Positions 44,804 to 55,390 are shown, counted from the stretch's first letter. The stretch: DNA of 64,000 nt from Bradyrhizobium sp. ISRA464 (GCF_029910095.1 NZ_CP094526.1:2294001-2358000); one strand, 5' to 3'. Notes: generated by a model from the sequence alone, not told the origin. Program-made: numbers and translations.

Positions 44804-46062
44804 GTCCCGAGCCTGTCGATCATCGGCTGCGTGATCAGTGATATCCCTTGCGAGGTCGTGCGGAAGCGCTGGCCGTCGAGGTTGGGATCCTCGCCGACCA
44901 CCAGGCCTTCCGGAATCCGCACGCCGCGGTCGATCACGACGTTCCTTAGGCGCGCGCCGCGTCCGACATTGACATAGGGCATGATGACCGCATTCTCGAC
45001 ATAGGCGTAGGAATTGACGTGCACGCCGGTGAACAGCAGCGAGCGCCGCAGCGCCGCGCCGGAGATGATGCATCCGCCCGACACCAGCGAGGTCACCGCC
45101 TGTCCGCGCCGGCCTTCCTCGTCATGGACGAACTTGGCTGGCGGGGTGATCTCGGCATAGGTCCAGATCGGCCACGACCGGTCGTAGAGATCGAGCTCGG
45201 GCACCACATCGGTGAGATCGATATTGGCGCCCCAATAGGCGTCGACGGTGCCGGCATCCCGCCAGTAGGCGCGGGGATCGTCGCCCGAGCGGACGCAGGA
45301 ATCGTTGAACTGATGCGCGATCGCCCGGCCGTGCTTCACAATATAGGGAATGATGTCCTTGCCGAAATCGTGGGCCGAGTTCGGGTCGGCGGCATCGCGG
45401 CGCAATTCGTCGAACAGGAATTCCGAATTGAAGGCATAGATACCCATGCTGGCCAGCGACTTGTCGGGCTTGCCGGGCATCGGGGGCGGATCGGCCGGCT
45501 TCTCGAGGAAGGACTGAATGAGGCCGCTCTCGTCGATATGCATGATGCCGAAGCCGCTGGATTCCGCCCGCGGCATCTCGAGGCAGCCGACCGTGACGTC
45601 GGCGCCGCTTTCGACATGCTGCTTCAGCATGATCTCATAATCCATCTTGTAGATGTGGTCGCCGGCGAGCACCAGGATGTACTTGGTGCCGTGCGCTTCG
45701 AGGATGTCGATGTTCTGATAGACCGCATCCGCCGTGCCGACATACCACATCGTTTCGGAGACGCGCTGGCTCGCGGGCAGGATATCGAAACTCTCGTTTC
45801 GTTCCGGGCGGAAGAAGTTCCAGCCGCCCTGCAGATGCCGGATCAGGCTGTGCGCCTTGTACTGGGTCGCCACCGCGATGCGGCGAATGCCGGAGTTCAC
45901 CGCGTTGGAGAGGGCGAAATCGATGATGCGGGATTTGCCTCCGAAATAGACCGCCGGCTTGGCGCGCTTGTCGGTGAGCTCCTGAAGTCTGCTGCCGCGT
46001 CCGCCGGCCAGTACGAAGGCGAGGGCGTAGCGTGACAGAGGCTCATTTCCAACGGTTCTCAT
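44800..46062 (-). CDS. glgC: Glucose-1-phosphate adenylyltransferase
   Basis: A 420-residue enzyme making ADP-glucose for GlgA. The nucleotide-binding start is [20 protein letters not shown]; the regulatory/substrate segment is [20 protein letters not shown]; also [11 protein letters not shown] and [13 protein letters not shown]. The C-terminal left-handed helix repeats begin near residue 310. The ATG at 46062 has GGGAGG six bases upstream; an ATG two codons earlier is too close to that site. It forms an operon with glgA. No glgB or glgX is in the window. Confidence 0.93.
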   Translation of the reverse strand: MRTVGNEPLSRYALAFVLAGGRGSRLQELTDKRAKPAVYFGGKSRIIDFALSNAVNSGIRRIAVATQYKAHSLIRHLQGGWNFFRPERNESFDILPASQRVSETMWYVGTADAVYQNIDILEAHGTKYILVLAGDHIYKMDYEIMLKQHVESGADVTVGCLEMPRAESSGFGIMHIDESGLIQSFLEKPADPPPMPGKPDKSLASMGIYAFNSEFLFDELRRDAADPNSAHDFGKDIIPYIVKHGRAIAHQFNDSCVRSGDDPRAYWRDAGTVDAYWGANIDLTDVVPELDLYDRSWPIWTYAEITPPAKFVHDEEGRRGQAVTSLVSGGCIISGAALRRSLLFTGVHVNSYAYVENAVIMPYVNVGRGARLRNVVIDRGVRIPEGLVVGEDPNLDGQRFRTTSQGISLITQPMIDRLGT

Positions 46063-46308
46063 GGTCATCCTCCCGGGCTTCAGGGCATGGCCCCGCTGCC
46101 TTCTCTTGTCCGGAAGGCCTGATCGGGCGCCAGCGGGGCCGACTGCGAACGTAGCAAGCGCAACCCGATTGAGCAAAGCGGCATGATGGATTTTCGTTCC
46201 GTGGCTTTCCGCCGGTGAAGGTCGGGGTTGCGACTTGGTTAAGGCTATTGACGAAGCGTCATTTCGGCCTACAGGAAGCCAGCCCGTCGTTCCTGCCCAG
46301 GCCAGCTC

Positions 46309-47541
46309 ATGACCCTTTCCTCTGTCACACCCCAGGAGATCCGCGCCGCGCTGCTGCTGCGCCGGGAGATCGCGCTGCTCGATGTCAGGCATGAAGCGGA
46401 ATTCGCCACCGGCCATCCGCTGTTTGCCACCAACATGGCGGCCGACCGGATCGCGCTCGAGGCCGAGCTGCGGCTGCCGCGCAAGGACGTGCCGATCGTT
46501 CTCTATGATGGTGGCGAAGGACTGGTTACAGCCGCAGCCAATCAATTGCAGGCGCTGGGCTACAGCAACGTTGGCGAGCTTGCCGGCGGCTTGCAGGCCT
46601 GGCGTTCGGCCGGCTACGAAGTTTTCCAGGACGTCAACTCCTACGCCAAGGCGTTTGGCGAATTGGTCGAGGCGCGGCGTCACACGCCGTCGCTGAGCGC
46701 GGACGAGGTCGCCGCGCTGATCGCGGAGAAGGCCAATATCGCGATTCTCGATGTCCGCCGCTTCGACGAATATGCCACCATGAACATTCCGGGCTCGGTC
46801 AGCGTGCCCGGCGCCGAGCTCGTGCTGCGCGCAGGGCGCGCGGCGCCCGATCCCGACACCACGATCATCGTCAATTGCGCCGGCCGCACCCGCTCGATCA
46901 TCGGCACGCAGTCGCTGATCAATGCCGGGTTGCCCAACAAGGTGCGGGCGCTGCGCAACGGCACGATCGGCTGGACGCTCGCCAGGCACAGCCTCGAACA
47001 CGGCGCCGACAGGCGCGGCGGCATCGGGCCGTTCGACGGCGCAAGCGACAATGCGCGCGACGTTGCTTACCATGCCGGCGTGCGCCGGATCGGCACGAGC
47101 GAGCTCGCCGCGCTTCAGCAGGAAACGCCGCGCACGCTCTATCGCTTCGACGTCCGCGAGGCCGACGAATATGCCGCCGGCCATCTCGCCGGCTTCCGCC
47201 ATTACGCGGGCGGCCAGCTCGTCCAGGAGATCGATATGGCCGCTCCCGTCCGTGGCGCGCGCATCGTGCTGACCGACGACAGGAGCATCCGCGCCGACAT
47301 GACGGCGTCCTGGCTCGCTCAGATGGGGTGGGAGGTTTACGTGCTCGACGGCGGCTATGTCGGCGCGCTGGAGGCGGGTCCGCCGCAAGTCCTGCCGAAA
47401 GGCGATCCCGCGCATCGCTACCGGCGTCCCTATGAAGGCACCAGCGTCACCGAGCAGGCGATGCGGGCCTATCTCGACTGGGAGTACGGCCTCGTCGACC
47501 AGCTTCGCCGCGACGGCACGCACGGGTTTTATGTGATCTAG
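46309..47541 (+). CDS. Three-domain rhodanese-like protein
   Basis: A 410-residue protein with three rhodanese domains (about 8-105, 125-225 and 260-350). Only the middle one has an active-site cysteine ([17 protein letters not shown]); the first has LYDGGEGL and the third [11 protein letters not shown], so those are probably structural or binding domains. It has no signal peptide, so it is likely a cytoplasmic sulfurtransferase. It is divergent from glgC. Confidence 0.85.
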   Translation: MTLSSVTPQEIRAALLLRREIALLDVRHEAEFATGHPLFATNMAADRIALEAELRLPRKDVPIVLYDGGEGLVTAAANQLQALGYSNVGELAGGLQAWRSAGYEVFQDVNSYAKAFGELVEARRHTPSLSADEVAALIAEKANIAILDVRRFDEYATMNIPGSVSVPGAELVLRAGRAAPDPDTTIIVNCAGRTRSIIGTQSLINAGLPNKVRALRNGTIGWTLARHSLEHGADRRGGIGPFDGASDNARDVAYHAGVRRIGTSELAALQQETPRTLYRFDVREADEYAAGHLAGFRHYAGGQLVQEIDMAAPVRGARIVLTDDRSIRADMTASWLAQMGWEVYVLDGGYVGALEAGPPQVLPKGDPAHRYRRPYEGTSVTEQAMRAYLDWEYGLVDQLRRDGTHGFYVI

Positions 47542-47584
47542 TAGATGTCGGATTGGGCCGAGTAGCAGCAGCACGGGAGTTACG

Positions 47585-47710
47585 CCCCCTCTCCCGCTTG
47601 CGGGGGAGGGCTAGGGTGGCGGCTCTCTCCACGAATCGCATCGTGGAGAGAACCCCCACCCGGATCGCATCTTCGATGCGATCCGACCTCCCCCACAAGC
47701 GGGAGAGGTG
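47585..47710. repeat. Palindromic intergenic repeat (RPE-like)
   Basis: The outer arms CCCTCTCCCGCTTG and CAAGCGGGAGAGG pair. Inner stems are CTCTCCACGA.TCG / CGATCGTGGAGAG-like and CGGATCGCATC / GATGCGATCCG. It lies between two convergent genes. Confidence 0.65.
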
Positions 47711-47737
47711 CATCGAGTCTGCCGGTTCAGCTAGTCC

Positions 47738-48745
47738 TCACTTCGGCAGCGTGACGGGCTTCAGCGCGAACGGGCCCGGATCCTTTCCCTTGTTGGGGCC
47801 GATGATGTAGGACAGCTTGCCTTCGGCAACCCAACCGGTATCGCGGACCTGCATCACGGATACCGGCCCGGTAAATCCGTCCTTGATCGTGTCGATCTCG
47901 GCCTGATCGCCCTTGACCGTGACCTTGTCGAGCTTGCCGTTGCCCTCGATCAGAAGGAAGCCGCTGCCGAAAGCGCGCAGCGCATCGGCGTGATCGAGCG
48001 GGCGGGACGGTTTCAACTCGGTCACTGCGCCCAGCTTGCCGTCCTTGACCGCGATCCTGAACAGCTTTGCCGGGATGAAGGTCGTGACATAGAGGTCGCC
48101 GTCGGCGCCGATCGCGATGCCGTCGAGACCGACGCCGTCCTTGGCCGGAGCAAGCTGCGGATCGGTGGCAAAGGTCGCAAGCGCCGTGCCACCGGGTTTC
48201 AGGCTGTAGATGATCGGGGCGAAGGAATCGGTCACATAGGCGGTGCCGTCGCTGCCGACCACGATATCGTTGCAGAACGACTTTGGAGTGCTCAGCGCAA
48301 AGCTGCCCTGGGGCGCACCGCTCTTGAGATCGAAGGTCTTCAGCCAGGCGCCCTTGGTGTCGCTTGGCCCGGCGACGCCGGAGCCGCTGAGGTCGTTGGA
48401 GCAGACATAGAGCGTGCCGCTCTTCTCGTCCGCGAGCACGCCCAGCGTGGAGCGGCTGCCACCGGCGCCCGGCTTGACGAGCTGCTCGGGCTTGCCGCCC
48501 GGCGCGACCTTCGTCACGCCGCCGAGATTGAAGCTGCCGACGTAAAGCGTGCCATCGGAGGTCGAGGTGACGCTCTCCGGAAAGCTGTTGGCGGGAAGGC
48601 TGATCGGCGCCGTCTCGGCGCGTGCGGTGCCGACGGTGCCAAGGCTGAGGAAAATGGCCGCCGCGCCGAGCGCGACCGCGTGACGGACTTCGAGCAGTTC
48701 TCCCTGTGCGTGCGCACGTTCCGCGCCGCCGTTTTGTTTTGTCAT
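47738..48745 (-). CDS. Exported beta-propeller protein, SMP-30/gluconolactonase-like
   Basis: A 335-residue protein with a signal sequence (VALGAAAIFLSLGTVGTARA). Propeller blades repeat the pattern SDGTLYVGSFNLGGVTKV, LADEKSGTLYVCSNDL, VGSDGTAYVTDSFAPIIYSL and GADGDLYVTTFIPAKLFRIA. It resembles the SMP-30/gluconolactonase group, but the substrate is unknown. The ATG at 48745 was preferred because the signal peptide follows it closely; the frame is open further upstream. Confidence 0.75.
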   Translation of the reverse strand: MTKQNGGAERAHAQGELLEVRHAVALGAAAIFLSLGTVGTARAETAPISLPANSFPESVTSTSDGTLYVGSFNLGGVTKVAPGGKPEQLVKPGAGGSRSTLGVLADEKSGTLYVCSNDLSGSGVAGPSDTKGAWLKTFDLKSGAPQGSFALSTPKSFCNDIVVGSDGTAYVTDSFAPIIYSLKPGGTALATFATDPQLAPAKDGVGLDGIAIGADGDLYVTTFIPAKLFRIAVKDGKLGAVTELKPSRPLDHADALRAFGSGFLLIEGNGKLDKVTVKGDQAEIDTIKDGFTGPVSVMQVRDTGWVAEGKLSYIIGPNKGKDPGPFALKPVTLPK

Positions 48746-48927
48746 GATCGCGTTTCCTGATGAGACCCGGTGCGACCCGGCAGGAGGTCTTGAGGCGATC
48801 GTCGCCGGTCGGCGGCTTGTTGGTCCTCGCAGGTTTCCGACCGGATTGTTCACCCGCCTGCCTTGTCGTTATCGGTATATACGATAGTATATAGCGTTAG
48901 GAAAGAAGCGATGGCGGAGATTGTGTG

Positions 48928-49167
48928 ATGGAACTGACGACGTCGCGCCGGTGCTTGTGCTGCGGCGGCGTTATCGACGGTCTTACCGATGACGGTGCGA
49001 TCGGGATCGAGGCCCGGATCGGCTTGTTCTCGGACGAATGCGCCTTCGTCTGCAATGCGTGCACCGCAAGCCTGATTCGGGCGGCAGCGCTACGCAAGCG
49101 GGAGATGGTTCACCGGAAATGGCCGACGCGCGATCGCGGCGTTCAGTTGGTGCCGAAGGCGTCGTAG
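48928..49167 (+). CDS. Small Cys-rich, probably zinc-binding protein
   Basis: A 79-residue protein with two cysteine pairs (RRCLCCGG near the start and CNAC near residue 43), spaced to bind one zinc. No family name is recognised. Its last 25 bases overlap the end of the convergent gene at 49143. Confidence 0.5.
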   Translation: MELTTSRRCLCCGGVIDGLTDDGAIGIEARIGLFSDECAFVCNACTASLIRAAALRKREMVHRKWPTRDRGVQLVPKAS

Positions 49168-50402
49168 ACCAGCTTCCTGAATGCCGGCGTGATGCGCTGG
49201 CGCTCGTTCTGGGTCTGCTCCAGCATGATGTAGATCATGTCGAGTCTTGGATCGACGCCGAAATAGGTTCCGCTGCCGCTGTCCCATTTTAACTCGCCGA
49301 TCGAGCCCGGCGGTGGCGGCTTGGCGATGCCGGGATCGGTGCGCACGGCGATGCCGTAGCCATAGCCGAAGCCGTCGCCGGGGAAGTACCAGTAGTCGCG
49401 GCCGACGCCGGAGCCCGGCCCGACATGGTCCGTCGTCATGTCCTTGAAGGCAGCGGGGCTCAGATAGCGTTTGCCGTCGAGCTCGCCGCCGTTGAGCAGC
49501 ATCTGGGCGAAGCGGGCATAGTCGAGCGCGGTGGATACCAGGCCGCCGCCACCGGATTCCCACTCCGGGTGCGCGCGCCGGTCGCGCTCCCCTTCGATCA
49601 GGATCGTGTCCGACGGCAGCGGCTCGGCCAGGCGCGTCCGTTCGGTCTGCGGATCGAGCACGTATTTGGTGTCGTTCATCTTCATCGGATCGAAGATGCG
49701 CTGCTTCTCGAACTGATAGAGCGTCTTGCCCGAGACGATTTCGATCACCCGGCCGAGCACGTCGGTGGAATGACCATAGCGCCACAGCGTGCCGGGCTGC
49801 CGCGACAGCGGCAGCTTGGCCAGCCGCGCGACGAACTCCTTGTTGTCGAATTTTCCGTCGAACAGATGCCCGTCGCGGTAGATCTTCTGGATCCAATCCG
49901 CGCCGATATATTCGTAGGTGATGCCCGACGTATGACGCATCAGGTCTTCGATGGTGACCGGACGGATCGGCGGCACCAGCTCCAGCTTGTTCGGATCGTT
50001 GCCGCCGTCCGGTTCGATGCCGACCTTCACGTCGGCAAACGCCGGAATGTATTTCGACAGCGAGTCCTGCGGAGAGAGCTTGCCCTCGTCGACCAGCATC
50101 ATCGCGGCGGTGCTGGTGATCGGCTTGGTCATCGAATGCAGCGCGAACATGGTGTCCGGCCGCATCGGCGACTTGGTCGTGAGGTCACGGTAGCCGAAGG
50201 TCTTCAGATAGACCGGCTTGCCGTGCTGCTGGATCAGGATGACCGCGCCGGGCAGCTTGCCGGTTGCGACTTCATTGTTAAAGAACGCGGTGATGCGTTC
50301 GAGCCCCTCGGGCGACGCTGCTGGGATTTCGGAGGCACACGCGGTGGCGTTCGTGAAAAGCACAGCCGAGAGCGCCACTACGCCGAGGAAACGCTTCGGC
50401 AT
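49143..50402 (-). CDS. Class C beta-lactamase-like serine hydrolase 2 (exported)
   Basis: A 419-residue protein with a signal peptide (MPKRFLGVVALSAVLFTNA). The SxxK motif is in LHSMTKPITSTAAMML; the Tyr motif is RYGHSTDVLG. TIEDLMRHTSGITYEYIG and WESGGGGLVSTALDYARF are typical of esterase/penicillin-binding-like members of the superfamily. It probably hydrolyses an ester or amide in the periplasm. It is not closely similar to the one at 41559. Confidence 0.85.
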   Translation of the reverse strand: MPKRFLGVVALSAVLFTNATACASEIPAASPEGLERITAFFNNEVATGKLPGAVILIQQHGKPVYLKTFGYRDLTTKSPMRPDTMFALHSMTKPITSTAAMMLVDEGKLSPQDSLSKYIPAFADVKVGIEPDGGNDPNKLELVPPIRPVTIEDLMRHTSGITYEYIGADWIQKIYRDGHLFDGKFDNKEFVARLAKLPLSRQPGTLWRYGHSTDVLGRVIEIVSGKTLYQFEKQRIFDPMKMNDTKYVLDPQTERTRLAEPLPSDTILIEGERDRRAHPEWESGGGGLVSTALDYARFAQMLLNGGELDGKRYLSPAAFKDMTTDHVGPGSGVGRDYWYFPGDGFGYGYGIAVRTDPGIAKPPPPGSIGELKWDSGSGTYFGVDPRLDMIYIMLEQTQNERQRITPAFRKLVYDAFGTN

Positions 50403-50556
50403 TGAAAGGATATTGCATGCAGGATGAAATCTGCGTGGCATTGAAGAGTGAGCCCCGATTGCCCAAAGCAATCCTTCAGGCGCGAGGACTTTAGCGCGAG
50501 CATCACGCGCGACCTAGTATTTTCCTGCGGTTTGGCTTTGCGTCGCGCGTCGAACT

Positions 50557-51933
50557 TTACACGATTTGTGTCGCGCCGACCGGAGTGCGCACGGCATGCG
50601 ACAGCACCTGCAGCGCCTGGCTCAGCTCCGCGCGGTTGCGCGCGGCGCCGAGCGAGACGCGGAGGCCCCGCGGCGCGGAATCGCCCACCGCAAAGGCATC
50701 TTCGCCGACGACGGCGAGGCCGTTGCGCATCAGATGCGACAGCAGGTCTGTGCCGTCGAAACGTCTCGGCAATGGCATCCAGATATGATGGCTTGCCGGC
50801 CGCGCCGCATAGGTCACGCCCTTGAGAAAGCGTGTCGCGAGCTGCTGGCGCGCGGCGGCTTCGTTGCGGATGGCGCGGATGATCTCGGCGGCGACGCCGG
50901 AGCGCAGCCACTGCGTGACCAGCGCGACCATCAGCGACGGCGGCATCTGCATCGTGGCCTGCAGGCTCGCGCGCATGCGCTGCTCAGCGGCAGTATCCGG
51001 CGCCAGCAGATAGGCGACACGCAGCGCCGGGGCGATGCATTTGGCAATGCTTGCGGCGAAATAGGTGCGCTCCGGAATCAGCGTCGCGATCGGCGCGATC
51101 TGCGGCTCGAGCGGGCCATAGACATCGTCCTCGATCAGTACGCAGCCCCGCTTGCGAATGATGTCGGCGATCGCCTTGCGCCTGGGCGCGCTCATCGTCG
51201 CCGTGGTGGGATTATTCTGCGTCGGCACCAGATAGATCGCCTTCGGCTTGTGCTTGCGGCAGGCCTCGTCGAACGCGTCGGGGCGGGCGCCCTCAGCGTC
51301 CATCGCCACGCCGACGAGGCGAATGTCGAGCCGCGCCGCGGCGGCCTTCGCGCCCGGAAATGTCAACGCTTCGGTGAGCACGGTGTCGCCCGGCGAGGTC
51401 AGCGCGAGCAGGGCGTTGAAGATGATGGCCTGCGATCCCGGATAGATCACGATGCGGTCGGCCGAGGCCTGCGGCACGCGCGGCTGCAGCCAGGCGGCGG
51501 CGACCTCGCGCTCATCGGCGGTGCCGCCGGGACGCGCATAGCCGAGAAAGGCGGAAAAGCCGGCGTCGGCGCGGATGGTGGCTAACCCCTGCGCGATGCG
51601 GAGATCGAGATTGGCTTCAACCGGCTGCGGCGGCAGGTTCATCGACAGGTCGATGTTGACCGGTGCGGGCAGGTCGGAGGCGGCGCGCGCGGTGGTCTCC
51701 GACACGAACGTCCCCTGGCCGACGCGGGCGTCAAGCAATCCGCGCCGGCGCGCCTCGCCATAGGCACGCGTCACCGTGGTGAGATCGATGCCGAGGGCGG
51801 AGGCCAGCGCGCGGTGGGTCGGCAGCCGTTCGCCGCGCACCAGCCGGCCGCTGGCGATATCGGCCGCCAGCGCGTCGACGATGCGCAGAAACATCGGGCC
51901 CTGCCATTCCGAAACTGTAGGGATCCAATCCAT
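50557..51933 (-). CDS. MocR-type regulator (GntR helix-turn-helix plus aminotransferase domain)
   Basis: A 458-residue fusion. The N-terminal winged helix-turn-helix is GntR-type (LAADIASGRLVRGERLPTHR; DLTTVTRAYGEARRRGLL). From about residue 100 there is a class I aminotransferase fold (GYARPGGTADEREVAAAWL; YLVPTQNNPTTATMS; LIEDDVYGPLEP), with the PLP-binding Lys in FAASIAKCIAPALRVAY. MocR proteins use PLP-bound amino compounds as signals. The divergent DUF983 gene is 81 bases away and may be its target. The ATG at 51933 fits the MDWIP start. Confidence 0.88.
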   Translation of the reverse strand: MDWIPTVSEWQGPMFLRIVDALAADIASGRLVRGERLPTHRALASALGIDLTTVTRAYGEARRRGLLDARVGQGTFVSETTARAASDLPAPVNIDLSMNLPPQPVEANLDLRIAQGLATIRADAGFSAFLGYARPGGTADEREVAAAWLQPRVPQASADRIVIYPGSQAIIFNALLALTSPGDTVLTEALTFPGAKAAAARLDIRLVGVAMDAEGARPDAFDEACRKHKPKAIYLVPTQNNPTTATMSAPRRKAIADIIRKRGCVLIEDDVYGPLEPQIAPIATLIPERTYFAASIAKCIAPALRVAYLLAPDTAAEQRMRASLQATMQMPPSLMVALVTQWLRSGVAAEIIRAIRNEAAARQQLATRFLKGVTYAARPASHHIWMPLPRRFDGTDLLSHLMRNGLAVVGEDAFAVGDSAPRGLRVSLGAARNRAELSQALQVLSHAVRTPVGATQIV

Positions 51934-52014
51934 GCAATCTGGCGCTTCGTCTTTGATTGTATGCTTCCAGATGCATATTGTATGGATCAACAGGTCAGGT
52001 CAAGGATCACGGCA

Positions 52015-52440
52015 ATGACGGACACGGTTTCCCTGCCAAAGGCGATGTTGCGCGGCTTTGCGATGAAGTGCCCGAACTGTGGGCGTGGCCATCTGTTCGG
52101 CCGCTTCCTGAAGGTGGCTGACCATTGCGAGGTATGCGGCGAGGATTTCACCCCGCAGCGCGCCGACGATTTTCCGGCCTATCTCGTGATCGTGGTGGTC
52201 GGCCACATCGTGGTGCCGGCGCTGCTGTGGATGGAGATGACCTACGCACCGCCGGCCTGGCTGCAACTCGCGATCTGGCTGCCGGTGACATTGTTCAGTT
52301 CGCTTGCAATGCTGCAGCCGATGAAGGGCGCGATCGTCGGCCTGCAATGGCAGACCGGCATGCACGGGTTCGAGATGTCGCGACGAGCTATGGCTCCGGT
52401 GCGGGCGCGGAGCAGCGCCGGGCGGACTAGTGAAGCCTGA
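52015..52440 (+). CDS. DUF983 membrane protein
   Basis: A 141-residue protein. A zinc ribbon at residues about 18-45 (CPNCGRGHLFGRF; CEVCGEDF) is followed by two membrane helices (YLVIVVVGHIVVPALLW; LAIWLPVTLFSSLAML). This is the DUF983 layout. The function is unknown, although some members lie near respiratory oxidase genes. It is divergent from the MocR regulator. Confidence 0.88.
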   Translation: MTDTVSLPKAMLRGFAMKCPNCGRGHLFGRFLKVADHCEVCGEDFTPQRADDFPAYLVIVVVGHIVVPALLWMEMTYAPPAWLQLAIWLPVTLFSSLAMLQPMKGAIVGLQWQTGMHGFEMSRRAMAPVRARSSAGRTSEA

Positions 52441-52534
52441 CGCGATCTCCAGAATCGTAGCCCGCATGAGCGAAGCGATATCCGGGACCTTGCTCACGGC
52501 CCCGCATGTCGCTCCGCTCATGCGGGCTACATCA

Positions 52535-53782
52535 TCAAACCGGGTGATGATGGGCCCTGAACATCCGGCCCTTTTCCGTGACCAGCACGACGGCGAGCGC
52601 GGCCAGCGTGCAGAGGAAGAAGCCGGTCGCGAACGGCAACAGCGTGCCGTCATAGTCCTGGCCGATCGTGGTGCCGATGCCGATCCCGAGCAGGGTGGTG
52701 ATCGTGCCGTAGAGCGATGAGGCGGTGCCGGCAATCTTGCCCTGCGGCTCCATCGCGAGCGCAGTGAAATTCGCCATCATCAGGCCGAAGGCGAACATCA
52801 TCAGCGCCGACAGCACCATGAACAGCGGCAGCGTCAGCATCCCGGTCTTTACGGCGAGGAGCAGCGCCCCGGCGACGACCGCAAAGCCGGTCAGCGCGGC
52901 GTGCGAGATCACGCGCATGCCGATGCGCCCGACGATGCGGGAATTGAGGAAGCCTGCGATCGCGACGCCGACCGCACACGCCGCGAAGGCGACCGGAAAG
53001 TAATGGCCGAGCTTGAAGATCTCGGTGAACACCTGCTGCGAGCAGAACACGAAGGCGAACAGCGAGCCCTGCACGCCGCCGGCGGCGAGCGCGTAGCCGA
53101 GCGTCTGGCGGTTGGTGACGGTCTGGCGGAACGCCGAGAGCACCTCCGGGATCGCCAGCGACTTGCGCAGTTCGGCCGGCAGCGTCTCCGGCATGCGCAT
53201 CGCACTCCAGGCGAGCGCGACCACGCCATAGATCATCAGCAGCACGAAGATGCCGCGCCACTGCGTCAGCAGCATCACGGCCTGGCCGAATGACGGCGCG
53301 ATCACGGGGACTGCGATGAACACCATCATTGCAAGCGACATCACGCTCGCCATGCGCCGCCCGGCGTAGCAGTCGCGCACGATCGAGGTCGCGATCACGC
53401 GGGTGGCCGCGGTGCCGAGCCCCTGCAGCGCGCGCGCCAGCAGCAGCGTCTCGAACGAGGGCGCCATGATCGCGAGCAGGCCGGCGATGGTGTAGACGGT
53501 CATGCCGCCGAGCAGCACCGGGCGGCGGCCGAACCGGTCCGACAGCGGGCCCATGATGAATTGGCCGACGCCGAAGCCGACGAGGAAAATCGACAGCACC
53601 ATCTGCGGCCGGTTGGCGTCAGCGAGGTGGAAGGCGGAGCGGATGTTGGGCAGCGCCGGCAGCATCATGTCCATCGCCAGCGGATTCAGCGCCATGATGG
53701 AGGCGATAACGACGACGAATTCCGGAAAGCCCATCGGGCGGTGGCCTGAGGAAACCCAGGCATCGGCATTGATGTCAGACAC
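52535..53782 (-). CDS. MFS multidrug efflux transporter, Bcr/CflA type
   Basis: A 415-residue, 12-helix protein. Helix 1 carries ALNPLAMDMMLPALPNI and the A-motif is GPLSDRFGRRPVLLGGM, as in Bcr/CflA drug:proton antiporters (bicyclomycin, chloramphenicol). Motif C of antiporters appears in helix 5 (VIAPSFGQAVM). It exports toxic compounds across the inner membrane, but the actual substrate cannot be inferred. Confidence 0.88.
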   Translation of the reverse strand: MSDINADAWVSSGHRPMGFPEFVVVIASIMALNPLAMDMMLPALPNIRSAFHLADANRPQMVLSIFLVGFGVGQFIMGPLSDRFGRRPVLLGGMTVYTIAGLLAIMAPSFETLLLARALQGLGTAATRVIATSIVRDCYAGRRMASVMSLAMMVFIAVPVIAPSFGQAVMLLTQWRGIFVLLMIYGVVALAWSAMRMPETLPAELRKSLAIPEVLSAFRQTVTNRQTLGYALAAGGVQGSLFAFVFCSQQVFTEIFKLGHYFPVAFAACAVGVAIAGFLNSRIVGRIGMRVISHAALTGFAVVAGALLLAVKTGMLTLPLFMVLSALMMFAFGLMMANFTALAMEPQGKIAGTASSLYGTITTLLGIGIGTTIGQDYDGTLLPFATGFFLCTLAALAVVLVTEKGRMFRAHHHPV

Positions 53783-54055
53783 TTAGCGACCTCTTGGAGG
53801 GTCGCGATCATACCGGTCTTGCTGCGCTGCACAATCGGCGTTTTGGGATGGGTGCCCGTCGGCGGCGGGTTAGGTAGCCGGGTCATGGGCGCGGCCGCGA
53901 CGGGCGTAGCCGTCGCTATATCGTTGCTTCTGCAACTATTTGCTCGTGCCGGGCGTGAAGCTCTGCTATCCCGGTACCAGCACCGTGCGGGGCAGGCGCA
54001 TCGCGGCAGATCGAGCAACCCCGCACAGACAGAAACGGGGTATTGGGGAGGCTAC

Positions 54056-55390
54056 ATGTCCATCGAACTGTCCGCGCGCTCGCGCGGCGCTGAACTGTCG
54101 GATGAGGAACGCAAGGTCCTCACCGCGACGCTCGTCGGCACCACCATCGAGTGGTACGACTTCTTCGTCTACGCGCAGGCGGCCGGCCTGGTGTTCGGCG
54201 CGCTGTTCTTCGCGCCGATGAACCAGAACAATCCGCTGCTGGCGCAGATCGTCTCGTTTGCCACGCTCGGCCTCTCGTTCCTGTTCCGCCCGCTCGGCGC
54301 CGTCGTCTGCGGCCATCTCGGCGACCGGTTCGGGCGCAAGAACATGCTGGTCGTCACGCTGCTGCTGATGGGCGCGGCGACCGCGCTGGTTGGCGTGCTG
54401 CCGACCTATGTGCAGATCGGCGCCTGGGCCCCCGCACTCCTTATTCTCCTCCGCATCCTGCAAGGCTTCTCGGCGGGCGGCGAGTGGGGCGGCGCGGCGC
54501 TGATGTCGGTCGAATCGGCACCTCGCAACAAGCGCAGCTTCTTCGGCTCGTTCCCGCAGATCGGCACGCCGCTCGGCATGATCCTGGCGACCGGCGTGCT
54601 GTGGCTGCTCACCACATCGCTCGGTAAGCAGGCGATGATGGAGTGGGGCTGGCGCATCCCGTTCCTGCTGTCGATCGTCCTGATCGTCGTCGGCATCCTG
54701 ATCCGCCGCACCGTCGAGGAATCGCCGGTGTTCCAGGCGATGCACCGCCGCCGCAAGGAATCCTCGGCGCCCCTGAAGGACCTTATGCGCAATCACAGCA
54801 AGGAGATTCTGCGCACGGCGCTGATCTTCATGGCCAACAACGCGGCCGGCTACATCCTGATCGCCTTCATCATCAGTTACGGCGCCAACACGCTGAAGAT
54901 GCCGTCGGATCAGCTGCTCCTGATCGGCACGCTCGCCGCGGTGAGCTGGTTCATCTTCACCCTGCTCGGCGGCGTCCTCGGCGACAAGATCGGGCGCGTG
55001 CGCACCTTCCAGATCGGCTACGGGCTGATGGTGCTGTGGGCGGTGCCGATGTGGTGGCTGATCGACAGCAAGAACCTGCTGCTGTTCTTCGTCAGCGCCG
55101 TCGGCCTCACGGTTGCGCTCGGGCTGTCCTACGGGCCGCAGGCGGCGCTTTATGCCGAGCTGTTTCCGGCCAAGGTGCGCTATTCCGGCGTCTCGATCGG
55201 CTACGCGCTCGGCGCCATTCTCGGCGGCGCCTTCGCGCCGATGATCGCGCAATGGATCATCGGCACCTACGGCCAATCCTGGCGCGTCGGCGTCTACATC
55301 GCGGTGCTGTCGTTGATCTCGCTCGTCACGGTGTCGACGATCAGGGATCCGCAAGGCGTCGATCTGAACGTTCACGACACTGGCGCATGA
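54056..55390 (+). CDS. MFS metabolite:proton symporter (MHS family)
   Basis: A 444-residue transporter of the metabolite:H+ symporter group (like ShiA/ProP/KgtP): TTIEWYDFFVYAQAAGLVFG, HLGDRFGRKNMLVVTLLLMG, GFSAGGEWGGAALMSVESAP. It takes up an organic acid or osmolyte. The ATG at 54056 follows GGGGAGG; the frame stays open upstream without a site. It converges with the racemase gene. Confidence 0.9.
   Translation: MSIELSARSRGAELSDEERKVLTATLVGTTIEWYDFFVYAQAAGLVFGALFFAPMNQNNPLLAQIVSFATLGLSFLFRPLGAVVCGHLGDRFGRKNMLVVTLLLMGAATALVGVLPTYVQIGAWAPALLILLRILQGFSAGGEWGGAALMSVESAPRNKRSFFGSFPQIGTPLGMILATGVLWLLTTSLGKQAMMEWGWRIPFLLSIVLIVVGILIRRTVEESPVFQAMHRRRKESSAPLKDLMRNHSKEILRTALIFMANNAAGYILIAFIISYGANTLKMPSDQLLLIGTLAAVSWFIFTLLGGVLGDKIGRVRTFQIGYGLMVLWAVPMWWLIDSKNLLLFFVSAVGLTVALGLSYGPQAALYAELFPAKVRYSGVSIGYALGAILGGAFAPMIAQWIIGTYGQSWRVGVYIAVLSLISLVTVSTIRDPQGVDLNVHDTGA

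Noticed and set aside
44800..47574. A 924-codon open frame on the minus strand ending as glgC
   Set aside because: Only the last 420 residues are GlgC. The upstream part is antisense to the rhodanese gene and has no protein-like composition; a good ribosome-binding site defines the start at 46062.
53966..55375. A 469-codon minus-strand frame over the MHS transporter
   Set aside because: It is Arg/Gln/Asp-rich antisense sequence without domains; the plus strand has clear transporter motifs.
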